64,000 nt of DNA, taken from the NCBI RefSeq assembly GCF_002153605.1, contig NZ_JOPG01000007.1, positions 143,667 to 207,666 on the forward strand, given 5' to 3'. The notes beneath the pieces were generated by a model, which saw nothing but the letters and a program-made list of their open reading frames with translations, did not search any database and was not told the origin of the DNA. Every line of letters starts with the position of its first letter. The first letter of the stretch is position 1. The stretch comes from Acetobacter malorum. Its GTDB lineage: Bacteria > Pseudomonadota > Alphaproteobacteria > Acetobacterales > Acetobacteraceae. Shown here piece by piece: positions 17,440 through 26,660 of this stretch. A program made the translations under genes and the position numbers.

Positions 17440-18390
17440 GTGAGCCTCGTCATGACGTCAGAATCCGAAAAAACACCCGGTTTTTTTCTGATGGCCGAGC
17501 GGTCCGCCCGCACAGCCGGATTATATGCTCTCCCTTCCGCACAGAATTCCCTTAACCGGCGTAGCGTTCTGATAACCGGCGCCGGACTCCTGACCACCGG
17601 CTTGTTCAGCACACAGGCGCAGGCGGCAGGCACGGCGCGCCATCCTGTCGGGCAGACCCTGCACGCACCCGCTATTGTGGGGAAAGCCCGGCCTGCTTTG
17701 CCGCTGGTGATGCTGGACCCCGGTCATGGGGGGAAAGATCCCGGCGCCATTGGCTATACCGGTACCTACGAGAAACATGTGGCGGAAGCCGCAGCGACAG
17801 AATTGCGTCAGCAGCTTCTGGCTACAGGCCGTTATCGTGTCGCCATGACACGCACCAGCGATCATTTCGTGCCGTTGGATGGGCGTGTGGAACTGGCCCA
17901 GCAGCATGGCGCGTCTCTCTTTATCTCTATGCATGCTGATGCCCTGCATAATGCCGGTGTGCGCGGAGCCAGTGTGTATACCCACTCCCACGGGGCGTCA
18001 GACAGTCAGACAGCGGATCTCGCAAAAACAGAAAACAGCGCAGACCGGTATGGCGGTCCTCTGGTGCAAGGCACATCGCCTGAAGTACAGCAGATTCTGG
18101 CCAGTCTGGTGACAGAAGAGGCGCGGCGCGGGTCTGCTCATATGGCCAGCGCTGTTGTGGCGTCTTTTCAGTCTCGCATTAATTTGTTGTCGCATCCTCA
18201 CCGGCACGCCGCGTTTGCGGTGCTGAAATCGGCGCAGATCCCGTCCGTTTTGGTTGAAATGGGTTTTATGTCCAACCGCATGGATGAAGCTGCGCTGAGG
18301 CAGGCCGGGCACCGGGCCATGGTGGCCGGGGCTATGTGTACCGCCGTTAATCGCTATTTCGCCTCCGCAGGGGTCGGGCTGGCCGGGTAA
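17440..18390 (+). CDS. N-acetylmuramoyl-L-alanine amidase, Tat-exported
   Basis: A 316-residue AmiA/B/C-type (Amidase_3) enzyme that cuts the amide bond between MurNAc and the stem peptide during cell separation. The zinc ligands and catalytic acid are visible: DPGHGG His96, YEKHV Glu111, SMHAD His165 and VEMGF Glu273. The N-terminus carries a twin-arginine signal (NRRSVLITGAG around residues 39-50, cleavage near AQAA), as in E. coli AmiC. The GTG start at 17440 is uncertain; ATG 17452 is possible and does not change the signal. Confidence 0.92.
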   Translation: MSLVMTSESEKTPGFFLMAERSARTAGLYALPSAQNSLNRRSVLITGAGLLTTGLFSTQAQAAGTARHPVGQTLHAPAIVGKARPALPLVMLDPGHGGKDPGAIGYTGTYEKHVAEAAATELRQQLLATGRYRVAMTRTSDHFVPLDGRVELAQQHGASLFISMHADALHNAGVRGASVYTHSHGASDSQTADLAKTENSADRYGGPLVQGTSPEVQQILASLVTEEARRGSAHMASAVVASFQSRINLLSHPHRHAAFAVLKSAQIPSVLVEMGFMSNRMDEAALRQAGHRAMVAGAMCTAVNRYFASAGVGLAG

Positions 18391-18453
18391 GTCAGGCACT
18401 TTGGTTGGGTTGTTTGTTACTAAGTGTAAACAGACTGGTCGAATGCAACGCTT

Positions 18454-18478
18454 CCTGATATTCAGGCTATATTATAAC
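18454..18478 (+). promoter_or_regulatory. possible promoter with palindromic operator
   Basis: A perfect 13-nt palindrome CCTGATATTCAGG (18454-18466) is followed at once by a TATAAC hexamer (18473-18478) that could be a -10, 23 bp before the S10 peptidase start. No good -35 is seen. A repressor site overlapping the promoter is inference. Confidence 0.35.
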
Positions 18479-18501
18479 ATAGTCTGACAGGATGATTTCT
18501 C

Positions 18502-20190
18502 GTGCGGAAAAAACAGACAGGTTTGAAACTGTTCGGATTGCTGGCCACGGTTTCTGTGCTGGCAGCAGGTGCCAATGCGGTTGTCCAGCCGAGTGCTTTG
18601 GCGGAAGACACCCATCAGGCGGCTGATGCAGCAAAACAGAAAGTCAGCGTGGAAGATTTTCTGGGTAAACCGCAGAGCGTGACCTCCAGCGGGTCTGTCA
18701 CCGTGCATGGGGCACATATTGATTACGAAGCTGTGTCCGGCACCCTGATTGTCCATAAGGGCGACTGGGATGATTCCGAACTGCCCGATGCGGACAAGGA
18801 TAAAGAGAAGAAACAGCCAGACGCTGCAGCGTCCATTTATTACGTTGCTTATTTCAAGAAGGGTGTGCGCCCGGAAAATAGGCCCATCACGTTTGTCTAT
18901 AATGGTGGCCCCGGCTCCTCCAGCGTATGGCTGCATATGGGCGCGTTTGGCCCGAAACGCGTTGTGACGGCGGACGATACCCATACTCCCGCCGCGCCCT
19001 ACGCTATTGTGAATAACAATGACAGCCTGCTGGACGTGTCCGATCTGGTCTTTATTGATGCCCCCGGCACCGGCTATGGCCGTCTGATCGGCAAGGATAA
19101 GGAAAAGGCGTTCTGGGGCACAGACCCGGATGCGGGTGCCTTTACCGACTTCATTGCCCAGTTCCTCTCCCGCTTCGGCCGTTACAACTCTCCCAAATAT
19201 CTGTTTGGGGAAAGCTACGGCACAACGCGTTCCGCGATTGTGGCGAACAAGCTGGCTGACGATAAAGGTATCGATCTGAACGGCGTGATTCTGCTTTCGC
19301 AGATCATGAATTATGACAATGACATTGATGGGGTCGCGATGAACCCGTCAATGGATCAGCCCTATGTGCTGGCTCTGCCGAGCTATGCCGCCACCGCGTG
19401 GTATCACAAACGTCTGCCTGCCGAGCATCAGGACCTCAAAACATTTCTGAAAGAAGTCGAGCATTTTGCGCTGACCGACTACACCGCGGCTCTGCAGGAA
19501 GGTAACGCCATTTCTGACGCGCAGCGTGATGCCACAGCCCAGAAGCTGCATGACTATACAGGCCTGCCGGTAGACTACATTAAAAAGGCCGACCTGCGGA
19601 TCAATGGTGGGGAATTTGAAAAAACCCTGCTGGGCGATAAAGATCTGGATACAGGTCGTCTTGATAGCCGCTTTTCTGGCCCAACCATGGATAAGCTGTC
19701 CCAGTTCTCCTATTACGACCCTCAGTCTTCCGCCATGTCCTCTGCTTATATTGCGGCTTTTAACGATTACGCCCGCAATACGCTGCATTATGGTAATTCC
19801 CCCGCCTTTGGCGATGGGTATCAGGAATACAAATTCTTCTCTGATGCTATCATGAAATGGGATTTCTCACACAAGCAGCCTAATACGGATTTCCCGATCC
19901 ACGGTGCGGTCAATGTGCTGCCGGATCTGGCCTCCGCCATGAAGCATAACCCTGCTCTGAAAGTGATGCTTAATCAGGGCTATTATGACCTCGGAACCCC
20001 GTATTTCGAGGGGATTTATGAAATGAAGCATCTGCCCATTTCCCGAGAACTGAGCAACAATATTCAGATTGTGCAGTATGAATCCGGCCATATGGTCTAT
20101 GCGAACGAGAAATCTCTGACGCAGCTGCATGATAACGTCGCAAAGTTCATTACACAGACGCACGGCGCTCCTGCTCCGGCGACAAAATAA
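18502..20190 (+). CDS. S10 family serine carboxypeptidase-like protein, secreted
   Basis: A 562-residue exported peptidase. A signal peptide covers residues 1-36 (basic start, hydrophobic stretch, cleavage near ALAED). The alpha/beta-hydrolase core has VYNGGPGSSSVWLH (oxyanion region), FGESYGTTR with nucleophile Ser238, NQGYYDLGTPY with Asp496 and YESGHMVY with His530, in the S10 order. The start is GTG with AGGATG upstream. It stands alone between the amidase and the convergent iron-uptake genes. Confidence 0.9.
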   Translation: MRKKQTGLKLFGLLATVSVLAAGANAVVQPSALAEDTHQAADAAKQKVSVEDFLGKPQSVTSSGSVTVHGAHIDYEAVSGTLIVHKGDWDDSELPDADKDKEKKQPDAAASIYYVAYFKKGVRPENRPITFVYNGGPGSSSVWLHMGAFGPKRVVTADDTHTPAAPYAIVNNNDSLLDVSDLVFIDAPGTGYGRLIGKDKEKAFWGTDPDAGAFTDFIAQFLSRFGRYNSPKYLFGESYGTTRSAIVANKLADDKGIDLNGVILLSQIMNYDNDIDGVAMNPSMDQPYVLALPSYAATAWYHKRLPAEHQDLKTFLKEVEHFALTDYTAALQEGNAISDAQRDATAQKLHDYTGLPVDYIKKADLRINGGEFEKTLLGDKDLDTGRLDSRFSGPTMDKLSQFSYYDPQSSAMSSAYIAAFNDYARNTLHYGNSPAFGDGYQEYKFFSDAIMKWDFSHKQPNTDFPIHGAVNVLPDLASAMKHNPALKVMLNQGYYDLGTPYFEGIYEMKHLPISRELSNNIQIVQYESGHMVYANEKSLTQLHDNVAKFITQTHGAPAPATK

Positions 20191-20241
20191 CGAGAAAATT
20201 CGGGGTCGGGTGCGAGAAGTTTCCCGTGTCCGGCTCAGGTT

Positions 20242-20535
20242 TTAAAACGGGGGCTTGCTCATTTGGGCAAGTCCCCGTTTCTGTTTTAGCACAGCCATCA
20301 GCACGCTAGTGCCAAGTCCCGCAGCCGAGCCGAGACCGAGCCAGTAAAAAATGCCCAAAGCCGGGTCCTGAAACAGGCAGAGGGGCAGCGCAAGGCAGGG
20401 TGCCAACGCGCGAATAATCTGGTTAACAGACACGGCACCGGTCTGCCGGGGGAAAATATTGCGTGTTCTGGGCTGCAAACATTCGTGGCACCAGAAGGCA
20501 GCACTCCACAAAGCCAGTACAAGCAGGAAGGTCAT
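20242..20535 (-). CDS. DUF3325-type membrane protein of iron-uptake operon
   Basis: A 97-residue hydrophobic protein with three likely membrane helices (about residues 1-16, 39-55 and 62-82). Its size, its position after a PepSY protein and its link to a TonB receptor match the DUF3325 family, which accompanies siderophore uptake genes. The ATG at 20535 overlaps the PepSY stop by 4 nt; the frame is open further upstream but that part lies within the PepSY gene. Biochemical role unknown. Confidence 0.72.
   Translation of the reverse strand: MTFLLVLALWSAAFWCHECLQPRTRNIFPRQTGAVSVNQIIRALAPCLALPLCLFQDPALGIFYWLGLGSAAGLGTSVLMAVLKQKRGLAQMSKPPF
20245..20287 (+). terminator. intrinsic terminator of the S10 peptidase gene
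   Basis: AAACGGGG (20245-20252) pairs with CCCCGTTT (20273-20280), with an inner CTTGC/GCAAG stem, followed by CTGTTTT. It lies 55 bp after the S10 peptidase stop, inside the 3' end of the convergent DUF3325 gene. Confidence 0.7.
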
Positions 20536-22007
20536 GCAGCAGGTTCCCGTAACTTGAGTAATGCACAGAGTGCGATCAGGCCTGCGAGAAATGCCAGCGT
20601 ATCCGACGCCATGAAGATGCTGGCGCCTTGTCCCCACGCATGCGACCGCGAGATCAGATCTAACAGTGGAAGCCCACATCCGGCTCCAGCCAACAGGCCA
20701 AGTTGCTGACGCCAGCCCAGGGCAGCATGGCGCGTCAAAGTGAGAAGCAGTGCATGCGCAGCGCACAGACCCCATACAGCAAAGAAGAGATCAATTTCGA
20801 TCATCGCGCGCCCGGAGAGCGCGACGGGCAGACAACGATTGGCCCAGAAAATCCCGAGGGTTGCAGCGGGAAAGCCCACAACCGTTGTCATGGTCAGCGC
20901 TTCAGCCAGCCGGAAGAAAAACTGTTCACCCGATGAGCGGCGACGTTTCATGAGAAACACAATCAGCCCGCTTGCGGCTAAGCTGGTCGCTGCCAGCCCG
21001 GAGAGAAAATACAGCCAGCGCAAAGGGAGGGGGGCATATCTGGCATAGTGCAGCCCCCGTACAAGCTGCATGGTCGCAACAGCCGGAGGGCTTTGCGTGA
21101 CAGAGCGAAGGGCGTGTCCATCCTTCCGGCTGAAATCGACATGATCTCTGGTCAAAAACGGGCCGAACGCATCACTTTTGAAAATGCGCACTTCATTCGG
21201 CGTAAACAGAACGAGATTGCCCTCAGGGCTTCCCAAAATATCCCGGGCCTGTGCAATCAAGGGGAGAAGCGGCGGAGGTAAGGGGCCAGCCTGCAAAACG
21301 TGCCCTTTAGGGGCGGTCTTTTCCTTCTTGGGCTTGGCTGCTGTGTGAAAGGGGAAAAACGGCTCGACGGGAAGTAGCGCCCGCGCATGGATTGCGGTGC
21401 CAGTATAGCCCATGAACAGAATGAACGGCAGGAACAGCACGCCTGCAATCAGATGGGCGTCTACCCAGGCGCGCGGTCGTGCTCCAAAAGGGCGGAACAG
21501 AATGAGGTCAGGCCAAAGTGCCCTGATGTGAATGACAAGCCCGGAGCCGACAGCCACCAGCAGGCAAAGCCCCAGAAAAGTGACAATCTGCACACCGGGC
21601 TGATTTCCACCCCGTAGCGAGAAATGGAAATTATAGAAAAACTGGCCAGCTGCCGTCTCGCGGGCGGGGAAGACGGCCCCTGTTTCCGAATGCAGCGCGG
21701 TGCCGACAAACTCATACCCATCATAATGCAGAACACGCAAAACGGGGTCACGCTGCGAGGGGAGTGTGAGGAACGCGGAAAGCCCGTTCTCCTCTTCAGC
21801 CTGAACGGCCTGCGCGGCGGCCTGCAAGGCTGTGGGCGTGAGGGACGTTCCTTGCCTCAGCGGGACTTCGGGCTGCATCCATTGGGTGATTTCCGTATCA
21901 AACACGGCCAGTGTGCCGGATGCGAAAATACAGGCCAGCAGCAATCCGGCCAGAAAGCCTACCCAGCTATGGAGCCACCCCATATGCACCCGAAGTGTTT
22001 CACGCAT
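20532..22007 (-). CDS. PepSY-associated transmembrane protein (iron-uptake reductase type)
   Basis: A 491-residue inner-membrane protein with four or more strong helices: near the N-terminus (VGFLAGLLLACIFASGTLAVF), about 140-160, about 195-215 and a C-terminal cluster. Two PepSY-like periplasmic stretches lie between. HMGWLHSWVGF at the start carries the histidines typical of the family. PepSY-TM proteins near TonB receptors are thought to reduce or release iron from siderophores. It follows the DUF3649-like gene by 15 nt and overlaps DUF3325 by 4 nt. Confidence 0.85.
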   Translation of the reverse strand: MRETLRVHMGWLHSWVGFLAGLLLACIFASGTLAVFDTEITQWMQPEVPLRQGTSLTPTALQAAAQAVQAEEENGLSAFLTLPSQRDPVLRVLHYDGYEFVGTALHSETGAVFPARETAAGQFFYNFHFSLRGGNQPGVQIVTFLGLCLLVAVGSGLVIHIRALWPDLILFRPFGARPRAWVDAHLIAGVLFLPFILFMGYTGTAIHARALLPVEPFFPFHTAAKPKKEKTAPKGHVLQAGPLPPPLLPLIAQARDILGSPEGNLVLFTPNEVRIFKSDAFGPFLTRDHVDFSRKDGHALRSVTQSPPAVATMQLVRGLHYARYAPLPLRWLYFLSGLAATSLAASGLIVFLMKRRRSSGEQFFFRLAEALTMTTVVGFPAATLGIFWANRCLPVALSGRAMIEIDLFFAVWGLCAAHALLLTLTRHAALGWRQQLGLLAGAGCGLPLLDLISRSHAWGQGASIFMASDTLAFLAGLIALCALLKLREPAA

Positions 22008-22022
22008 GGGTCGTCTTTCTCA

Positions 22023-22331
22023 TCAGAACGGAAAAATACCAGCGAGGACTGCTGAACCGCAGGCCACGAGACCAAGGATAAGTCCCCACCCGTGGCGACG
22101 TCCGGCAAACCCCACCAGCACAAGAATAGGGAAAAGAGCCGCAATCACCATGCCGCCCAGATCGGTTTTCAGTCGCATGTCCTCAAACGGGAGCCGCTGC
22201 GCATCCAGCATGATCAGATGGGCTGTCAGAAAAGAGAGCGCACAGACAACAGCCAGCAAACCAAGCCGCCGAAGAACAGCCTGTCGCTTCTGATTTTTCT
22301 TTGAGGCAGACAGGGCAGACGGTGCCGTCAT
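22023..22331 (-). CDS. small membrane protein, DUF3649-like
   Basis: About 102 residues with three hydrophobic segments (LGLLAVVCALSFLTAHLIML, GGMVIAALFPILVLVGF, WGLILGLVACGSAVLAGIF). Its place directly before the PepSY and DUF3325 genes and divergent from a TonB receptor fits the DUF3649 family of iron-uptake operons. The start is uncertain: the ATG at 22361 would put the candidate Fur site inside the gene, so the ATG at 22331 is preferred, although its Shine-Dalgarno is poor. Confidence 0.65.
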   Translation of the reverse strand: MTAPSALSASKKNQKRQAVLRRLGLLAVVCALSFLTAHLIMLDAQRLPFEDMRLKTDLGGMVIAALFPILVLVGFAGRRHGWGLILGLVACGSAVLAGIFPF

Positions 22332-22345
22332 ACCAAGGTTTTTTG

Positions 22346-22360
22346 TGCGACTCATTCTCA
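22346..22360. promoter_or_regulatory. candidate Fur box
   Basis: TGAGAATGAGTCGCA (minus strand) is a 7-1-7 dyad resembling the Fur core TGATAATnATTATCA in the left half, less well in the right. It lies in the region between the divergent TonB receptor and DUF3649/PepSY/DUF3325 genes, where iron control is expected. Confidence 0.35.
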
Positions 22361-22448
22361 TGTTGCTAAGTAGTCACGCGACGGCTGTAAACCCCGGACA
22401 TAAGAGGAACTCGTAAAATAATATTGCGAATGTCTCTTAATTGCGCTT

Positions 22449-24752
22449 ATGGAGGCGCGGTCAGTCTCTAATTTTGGATTAATCATGATGATGCGTGATC
22501 GCCTGCCGGTCCTTCATTCACTGCACTGTGTCGGGCGGACTGCGTTCTTGCTGGCAACTGTTGCGGTCTTCAATGGGGGTGCCTTTGCTGCACAACAGGA
22601 GGCAACTGCGCCACAGAAAACGGCAACGCTAACGGGTAAGGTCGCGCCAGTTAAAAAGACTCCAAAAACGGAGACGCCCGCGACACAGTCCCAGAAAGAT
22701 GAAAGTCTGCTGGTCACGGCCCGACGTCGCAACCAGATGGAGGTCATCAGCGGTGGGCAGCTTGGCGCATTAGGGACCAAAAAGGGGCTGGATGTACCCT
22801 TCAATATTCGGAGTTATACCTCCAGCCTGATCCTTAACCAGCAATCCCAGACGCTGGGCGAGGTTCTGGAAAATGACCCATCCGTACGCACCACTTATGG
22901 CTATGGCAATTTCTCGGAAATTTTCGTTATCCGGGGTTTTCCTGTGTATGGGGATGACGTTGCCATTAACGGTCTTTATGGCATCACGCCCCGGCAGCTT
23001 TTGTCTCCCCAGCTGTATGATCAGGTTCAGGTGCTTAATGGTGCCAGTGCGTTCCTGAATGGTGCAGCGCCCAGTGGGACGGCTATTGGGGGGAACATTA
23101 ACCTGATGTTCAAACACGCCCAGAATACGCCGATTACCCGTGTGACGGGGGATTACGCCAGTCAGGGTGTTGGCGGCGGTAGTCTGGATGTGGGGCGGCG
23201 TTTTGGGCAGGACAAAGCATATGGTCTGCGGTTGAATGTTGCGGGCCTGTCTGGTCAGACGTCTATTGATCATGAACGCCGCCACTCTGTCGCGCTGGGC
23301 GCAGATTTTGACTGGCATGATGACAAAACACGCATTTCTCTGGACATGAACTACCAGAATCAGGGCGTAAATGGCGGACGTCCGGGGGTGTTCCTCGGTG
23401 CAGATGCAACAGGTGTGCCGCGTGTGCCCAATGCTTCTCATAATTACGGCCAGCGCTGGACGTATAATGATCTGAATTACATTTTTGGCATGCTTAATAT
23501 CGAGCATGATTTATCAAAACATGTCACACTTTATGGTGCTTTTGGTGGCCTTGGGAGTGACGAGAAAGGCAATTACTCCACTCTGACGGTCAATAATTCC
23601 CAGACCGGAGCCGCCACAGCCGGGGCTATGTATGTGCCCTATGCACAGACAAATGAAAGCACACGCGGCGGCGTGCGTGCCCATTTTGATACCGGGCCCG
23701 TTAAACATGAAATAAATGCCGGTGGGTCTGCCTTGTGGGAAGAAAGCCGGACGGCTTATTCCATGGCCCTTAGCTCCTTCGATACAAACCTTTATAATAC
23801 TGCGGCAGTTCCGGCCCCGACAGAAAACTGGACTGGCGGCAATCTGGATAACCCGCTGCCAACCAGCCGTACGCAGCTCTATAGTTTGTTCTTTTCAGAT
23901 ACGATGTCTTTCTGGCAGGGGCGCGTCGCGCTCACAGCTGGTTTCCGTTACCAGAATATGCTGATCAACGGATATAATGCCTATACGGATGGCTCCCGTA
24001 CGTCGCATTATAGTGAGGATGCCATCACGCCGGTTGTCGGTCTTGTGGTGCATCCAACCCGACGCACGTCTATTTACTTCAATCGAATTGAAGGGCTATC
24101 GCAGGGGCCGACGGCGAGTGGCACCAATCTGGTTAATCTCGGGCAGATTTTCCCACCTTTCAAAAGTGTGCAGTATGAAGTCGGTGCTAAATACGATACC
24201 GGACGCTTCACAACGACACTGGCATTTTATCAGATCTCCCAGCCCAATTCTTACACCGAACCGTATGGCAACAACGGCTCTTTCATTTTCCGGGAAAATG
24301 GATTGCAGCGGAACCGGGGGGCAGAATTAAGTGTAAATGGTCAGATTTTACCCGGCCTGCGGTTTAACGGTGGTGCCACGCTGATTGATGCTGATTTGCG
24401 CCGTACGGCACAGGGGCTGGATAATGGCCATACGGCTATTGGGATTCCGAATTATACCATCAACGGAAATCTGGAATATGACCTGCCGTTCCTGCGTGGC
24501 GCGACACTGGTTGGCCGGGTCGAAAATACTGGCAAACAGTGGGTGAACACGGCTAATACGGCGCATCTGCCAGTCTGGACCCGGTTTGATCTGGGCGCGC
24601 GCTATACGTTTGCGGTGGCGCACAAACCTCTGACTTTACGGTTTGGCGTCGATAATATTGCCAACACCCGTTACTGGGCCTCAGCGTTTAATGGTTATTT
24701 GCTGCAAGGCCTGCCCAGAACTTTCAAGTTCTCCTTCACCACGGATCTGTAA
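22449..24752 (+). CDS. TonB-dependent siderophore receptor
   Basis: A 767-residue outer-membrane receptor. After a signal peptide (cleavage near AFAAQQ, about residue 50 in this numbering) comes a Lys/Thr-rich linker and a plug domain (SLLVTARRRN as TonB-box region, DPSVRTTYG, FVIRGFPVYGDDVAING, VQVLNGASAFLNG). The rest is a 22-strand barrel ending in LRFGVDNIANTRYW and FKFSFTTDL. The pattern is of the ferrichrome/FpvA-like siderophore class, though the ligand cannot be told. The start may be the ATG run at 22485. It is divergent from PepSY/DUF3325 genes that likely process the imported iron complex. Confidence 0.92.
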   Translation: MEARSVSNFGLIMMMRDRLPVLHSLHCVGRTAFLLATVAVFNGGAFAAQQEATAPQKTATLTGKVAPVKKTPKTETPATQSQKDESLLVTARRRNQMEVISGGQLGALGTKKGLDVPFNIRSYTSSLILNQQSQTLGEVLENDPSVRTTYGYGNFSEIFVIRGFPVYGDDVAINGLYGITPRQLLSPQLYDQVQVLNGASAFLNGAAPSGTAIGGNINLMFKHAQNTPITRVTGDYASQGVGGGSLDVGRRFGQDKAYGLRLNVAGLSGQTSIDHERRHSVALGADFDWHDDKTRISLDMNYQNQGVNGGRPGVFLGADATGVPRVPNASHNYGQRWTYNDLNYIFGMLNIEHDLSKHVTLYGAFGGLGSDEKGNYSTLTVNNSQTGAATAGAMYVPYAQTNESTRGGVRAHFDTGPVKHEINAGGSALWEESRTAYSMALSSFDTNLYNTAAVPAPTENWTGGNLDNPLPTSRTQLYSLFFSDTMSFWQGRVALTAGFRYQNMLINGYNAYTDGSRTSHYSEDAITPVVGLVVHPTRRTSIYFNRIEGLSQGPTASGTNLVNLGQIFPPFKSVQYEVGAKYDTGRFTTTLAFYQISQPNSYTEPYGNNGSFIFRENGLQRNRGAELSVNGQILPGLRFNGGATLIDADLRRTAQGLDNGHTAIGIPNYTINGNLEYDLPFLRGATLVGRVENTGKQWVNTANTAHLPVWTRFDLGARYTFAVAHKPLTLRFGVDNIANTRYWASAFNGYLLQGLPRTFKFSFTTDL

Positions 24753-24831
24753 TTGCCTGCCCGCGTGGTCATGCTTAAGTCTGGATAACATCGGGGATAA
24801 AGAGAATTTCTCTTTTGGTCCGTTTTTACAA

Positions 24832-24860
24832 AGCCACCCTTCCGGGTGGCTTTTCTTTTT
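24832..24860 (+). terminator. intrinsic terminator after the TonB receptor, before the phage cassette
   Basis: AGCCACCC (24832-24839), loop TTCC, GGGTGGCT (24844-24851), then TTTCTTTTT. It lies 79 bp after the receptor stop and only 13 bp before the ATG of the first phage-like gene, so it separates the two units or acts as a regulated terminator. Confidence 0.88.
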
Positions 24861-24873
24861 TCCGGACAAACCA

Positions 24874-25170
24874 ATGCAAGACGCACAATCTACAAGCGGC
24901 AACACGTCGTCGGGCTTGCTGGCCACTGAGGATCAGTTGCCGACAGGAACGTATTTCATCGACCAGAGCGGCGCTGTGCTGATGGCCGATACAGTCGGCA
25001 CGCTTCCTGCAGACGTCACTCTTAACGGAGGCGTCTATATGGCCGGTTCGGCCACGCTGCCTGCCGGTCTGTCAGTTGATCCCACGACAGGTGTGATCCT
25101 GACGGACGGCACCACCTACTACCCCAATACTATCAATAATGTCGGCGTTCTTTGCGCCGCTTCGGAGTGA
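24874..25170 (+). CDS. small phage tail-fibre-like protein
   Basis: A 98-residue acidic, Gly/Thr-rich protein of beta-strand character. It has a repeat-like pattern (GTYFIDQSGAVLMAD, GGVYMAGSATLPAGL, DPTTGVILTDGTTYYP) and no signal peptide or membrane span. I do not recognise a specific family. The composition and the place directly before an S74 fibre suggest a fibre or fibre-associated protein. The ATG follows a TCCGGA motif by 7 nt. It opens the phage-derived cassette. Confidence 0.6.
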   Translation: MQDAQSTSGNTSSGLLATEDQLPTGTYFIDQSGAVLMADTVGTLPADVTLNGGVYMAGSATLPAGLSVDPTTGVILTDGTTYYPNTINNVGVLCAASE

Positions 25171-25176
25171 TTCTTC

Positions 25177-26250
25177 ATGACTTATGGCGCACCAGCTAAT
25201 CTTGACCTGTCTGCTTGCATCCTGTCCACGGATGGAGGAAAAACTAGCCAGACACTTGCAGCATTGGGAACGTCTGTTGCGAGCACTGCATCAGCTCTGA
25301 TCACAGTGCAGACTGACGTTTCTGGTGTAAAAGAAGATGCCGAAAAGGCATCTTATGACGCAGAAGCCGCCCAAACTGCCGTGTCAAACTTAGGAACAAC
25401 ATACATTCCGCAGACATCTTTCATGGCGGCGAATGGGGTTCCTAAACTAGACAAAAATGGCCAGTTTTGCACCCCCCCAAACGTGGGCGGAAATAGTTGG
25501 ATCAACCTTGGAGGGTATGTCTTAAACTCTGACGGGTCTACAGCAGTAGATACAGCCTGTCAGGTGATTCGTATTCAGCAGTCAGTAACTCCATCTGGTG
25601 GTTCTCCTATTGGCGTAACAATTAATACATGGGCGAACAACGGTAAGGCTTGGATAGCTTATAATGCTGACACTCTCCACCCTGACACAGACGGTGGAGC
25701 AAGCCTTGGTTCTGCTGATCATGCATGGGCAAACATTTATTCTAAAACTGCCGTGCAGGTTACATCCGACATGACGCAAAAGACCCTTATGGGGCAGGTC
25801 GGGGCGGACAACTTCGCTGAGGCTGCAACGCTGGCCAAAGCGATCTCCAGTGTTGCCACGATTGGTTACAAACTGAACGATGCTATTGCAGCCAAGGGAG
25901 CTGCTGAAGCACGGATACATTTTGGCTATTCAGCCCAAGACGTGTGGGCGGCTATCGTTAAGGCGGGGTTAGACCCGTCAAAATATGCGCTTATCACAAA
26001 AAGCCCGGTTTACACGGTGAAGGATGTCCCCACAGGTGAGAAGCTGGCCGACGGGACGGCAGTCACTACCAGGACGGGCACCCAAGAAACGGACGAAAAA
26101 GGTGATGCTGTTTACCGCCTGATGCTACGTTACGACCAGATTTACGCGCTGCTGATCTGGTATCAGGCGCAACAGCAGAGCGCATTAGAATCGCGGATCG
26201 TTGCTCTGGAAGCTAAGGCTAACGCAACGACATCAGGGAGCGCTTCCTGA
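25177..26250 (+). CDS. phage tail fibre with C-terminal S74 intramolecular chaperone
   Basis: A 357-residue fibre protein. The N-terminal part includes Ala-rich helical stretches (about residues 25-70, trimeric coiled-coil type) and then beta-rich sequence (WINLGGYVLNSDGST, ADHAWANIYSKTAVQ). The C-terminal part is a peptidase S74 chaperone: TSDMTQK supplies the Ser and Lys of the self-cleavage dyad, and HFGYSAQDVWAAI and the final coiled coil (residues about 318-350) match the domain. S74 domains fold trimeric fibres and cut themselves off. It abuts the preceding gene by 6 nt. Confidence 0.85.
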   Translation: MTYGAPANLDLSACILSTDGGKTSQTLAALGTSVASTASALITVQTDVSGVKEDAEKASYDAEAAQTAVSNLGTTYIPQTSFMAANGVPKLDKNGQFCTPPNVGGNSWINLGGYVLNSDGSTAVDTACQVIRIQQSVTPSGGSPIGVTINTWANNGKAWIAYNADTLHPDTDGGASLGSADHAWANIYSKTAVQVTSDMTQKTLMGQVGADNFAEAATLAKAISSVATIGYKLNDAIAAKGAAEARIHFGYSAQDVWAAIVKAGLDPSKYALITKSPVYTVKDVPTGEKLADGTAVTTRTGTQETDEKGDAVYRLMLRYDQIYALLIWYQAQQQSALESRIVALEAKANATTSGSAS

Positions 26251-26660
26251 TGTCCACCCTGCTGGATTTCTCGTTGGGGGTCGCAACCGGAGCGCGTGGA
26301 GACACGCTCTCCGGAGCGCAACTGGTAGACGCCGTTACCAGCGGCACGCCCATGACAGCCATTATCAGCCCCGGTGCTACCTGCGTCCTGTCTTATGCGA
26401 GGTCTGGCGATAACGGTTATCGTATCATGCTGGATGTCGCATGCTCTCTGTTTCTCTCTGGTGGAGAGCAAGGGCAAATTCAGATCATGCGTGTGCTGCT
26501 CATTCAGCCTCCTGATGGCAACTGTGTGGTCACATGGCCAGCGAATGTTATCTGGCCCGACGGCATGCCGTTTGTGGACAGTCGGTCCGGCAAAGTGACC
26601 TGTGCCGAAATTATGTTCGATGGTGACAGTCGCTATTACGGGAGACGGATCTTTGGCTAA
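26250..26660 (+). CDS. phage tail protein with beta-rich receptor-type domain
   Basis: A 136-residue protein. The C-terminal sequence VVTWPANVIWPDGMPF, followed by FDGDSRYYGRRIFG, matches the VTWP-x-VxWPgG...YYG pattern found in many tail-fibre and tail-tip proteins of temperate phages. The N-terminal half is beta-rich with a conserved-looking TAIISPGATCVLSYA. The ATG shares its A with the last base of the fibre's stop, so it is coupled to the S74 fibre. It overlaps the CotH-like gene if that starts at the TTG. Confidence 0.7.
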   Translation: MSTLLDFSLGVATGARGDTLSGAQLVDAVTSGTPMTAIISPGATCVLSYARSGDNGYRIMLDVACSLFLSGGEQGQIQIMRVLLIQPPDGNCVVTWPANVIWPDGMPFVDSRSGKVTCAEIMFDGDSRYYGRRIFG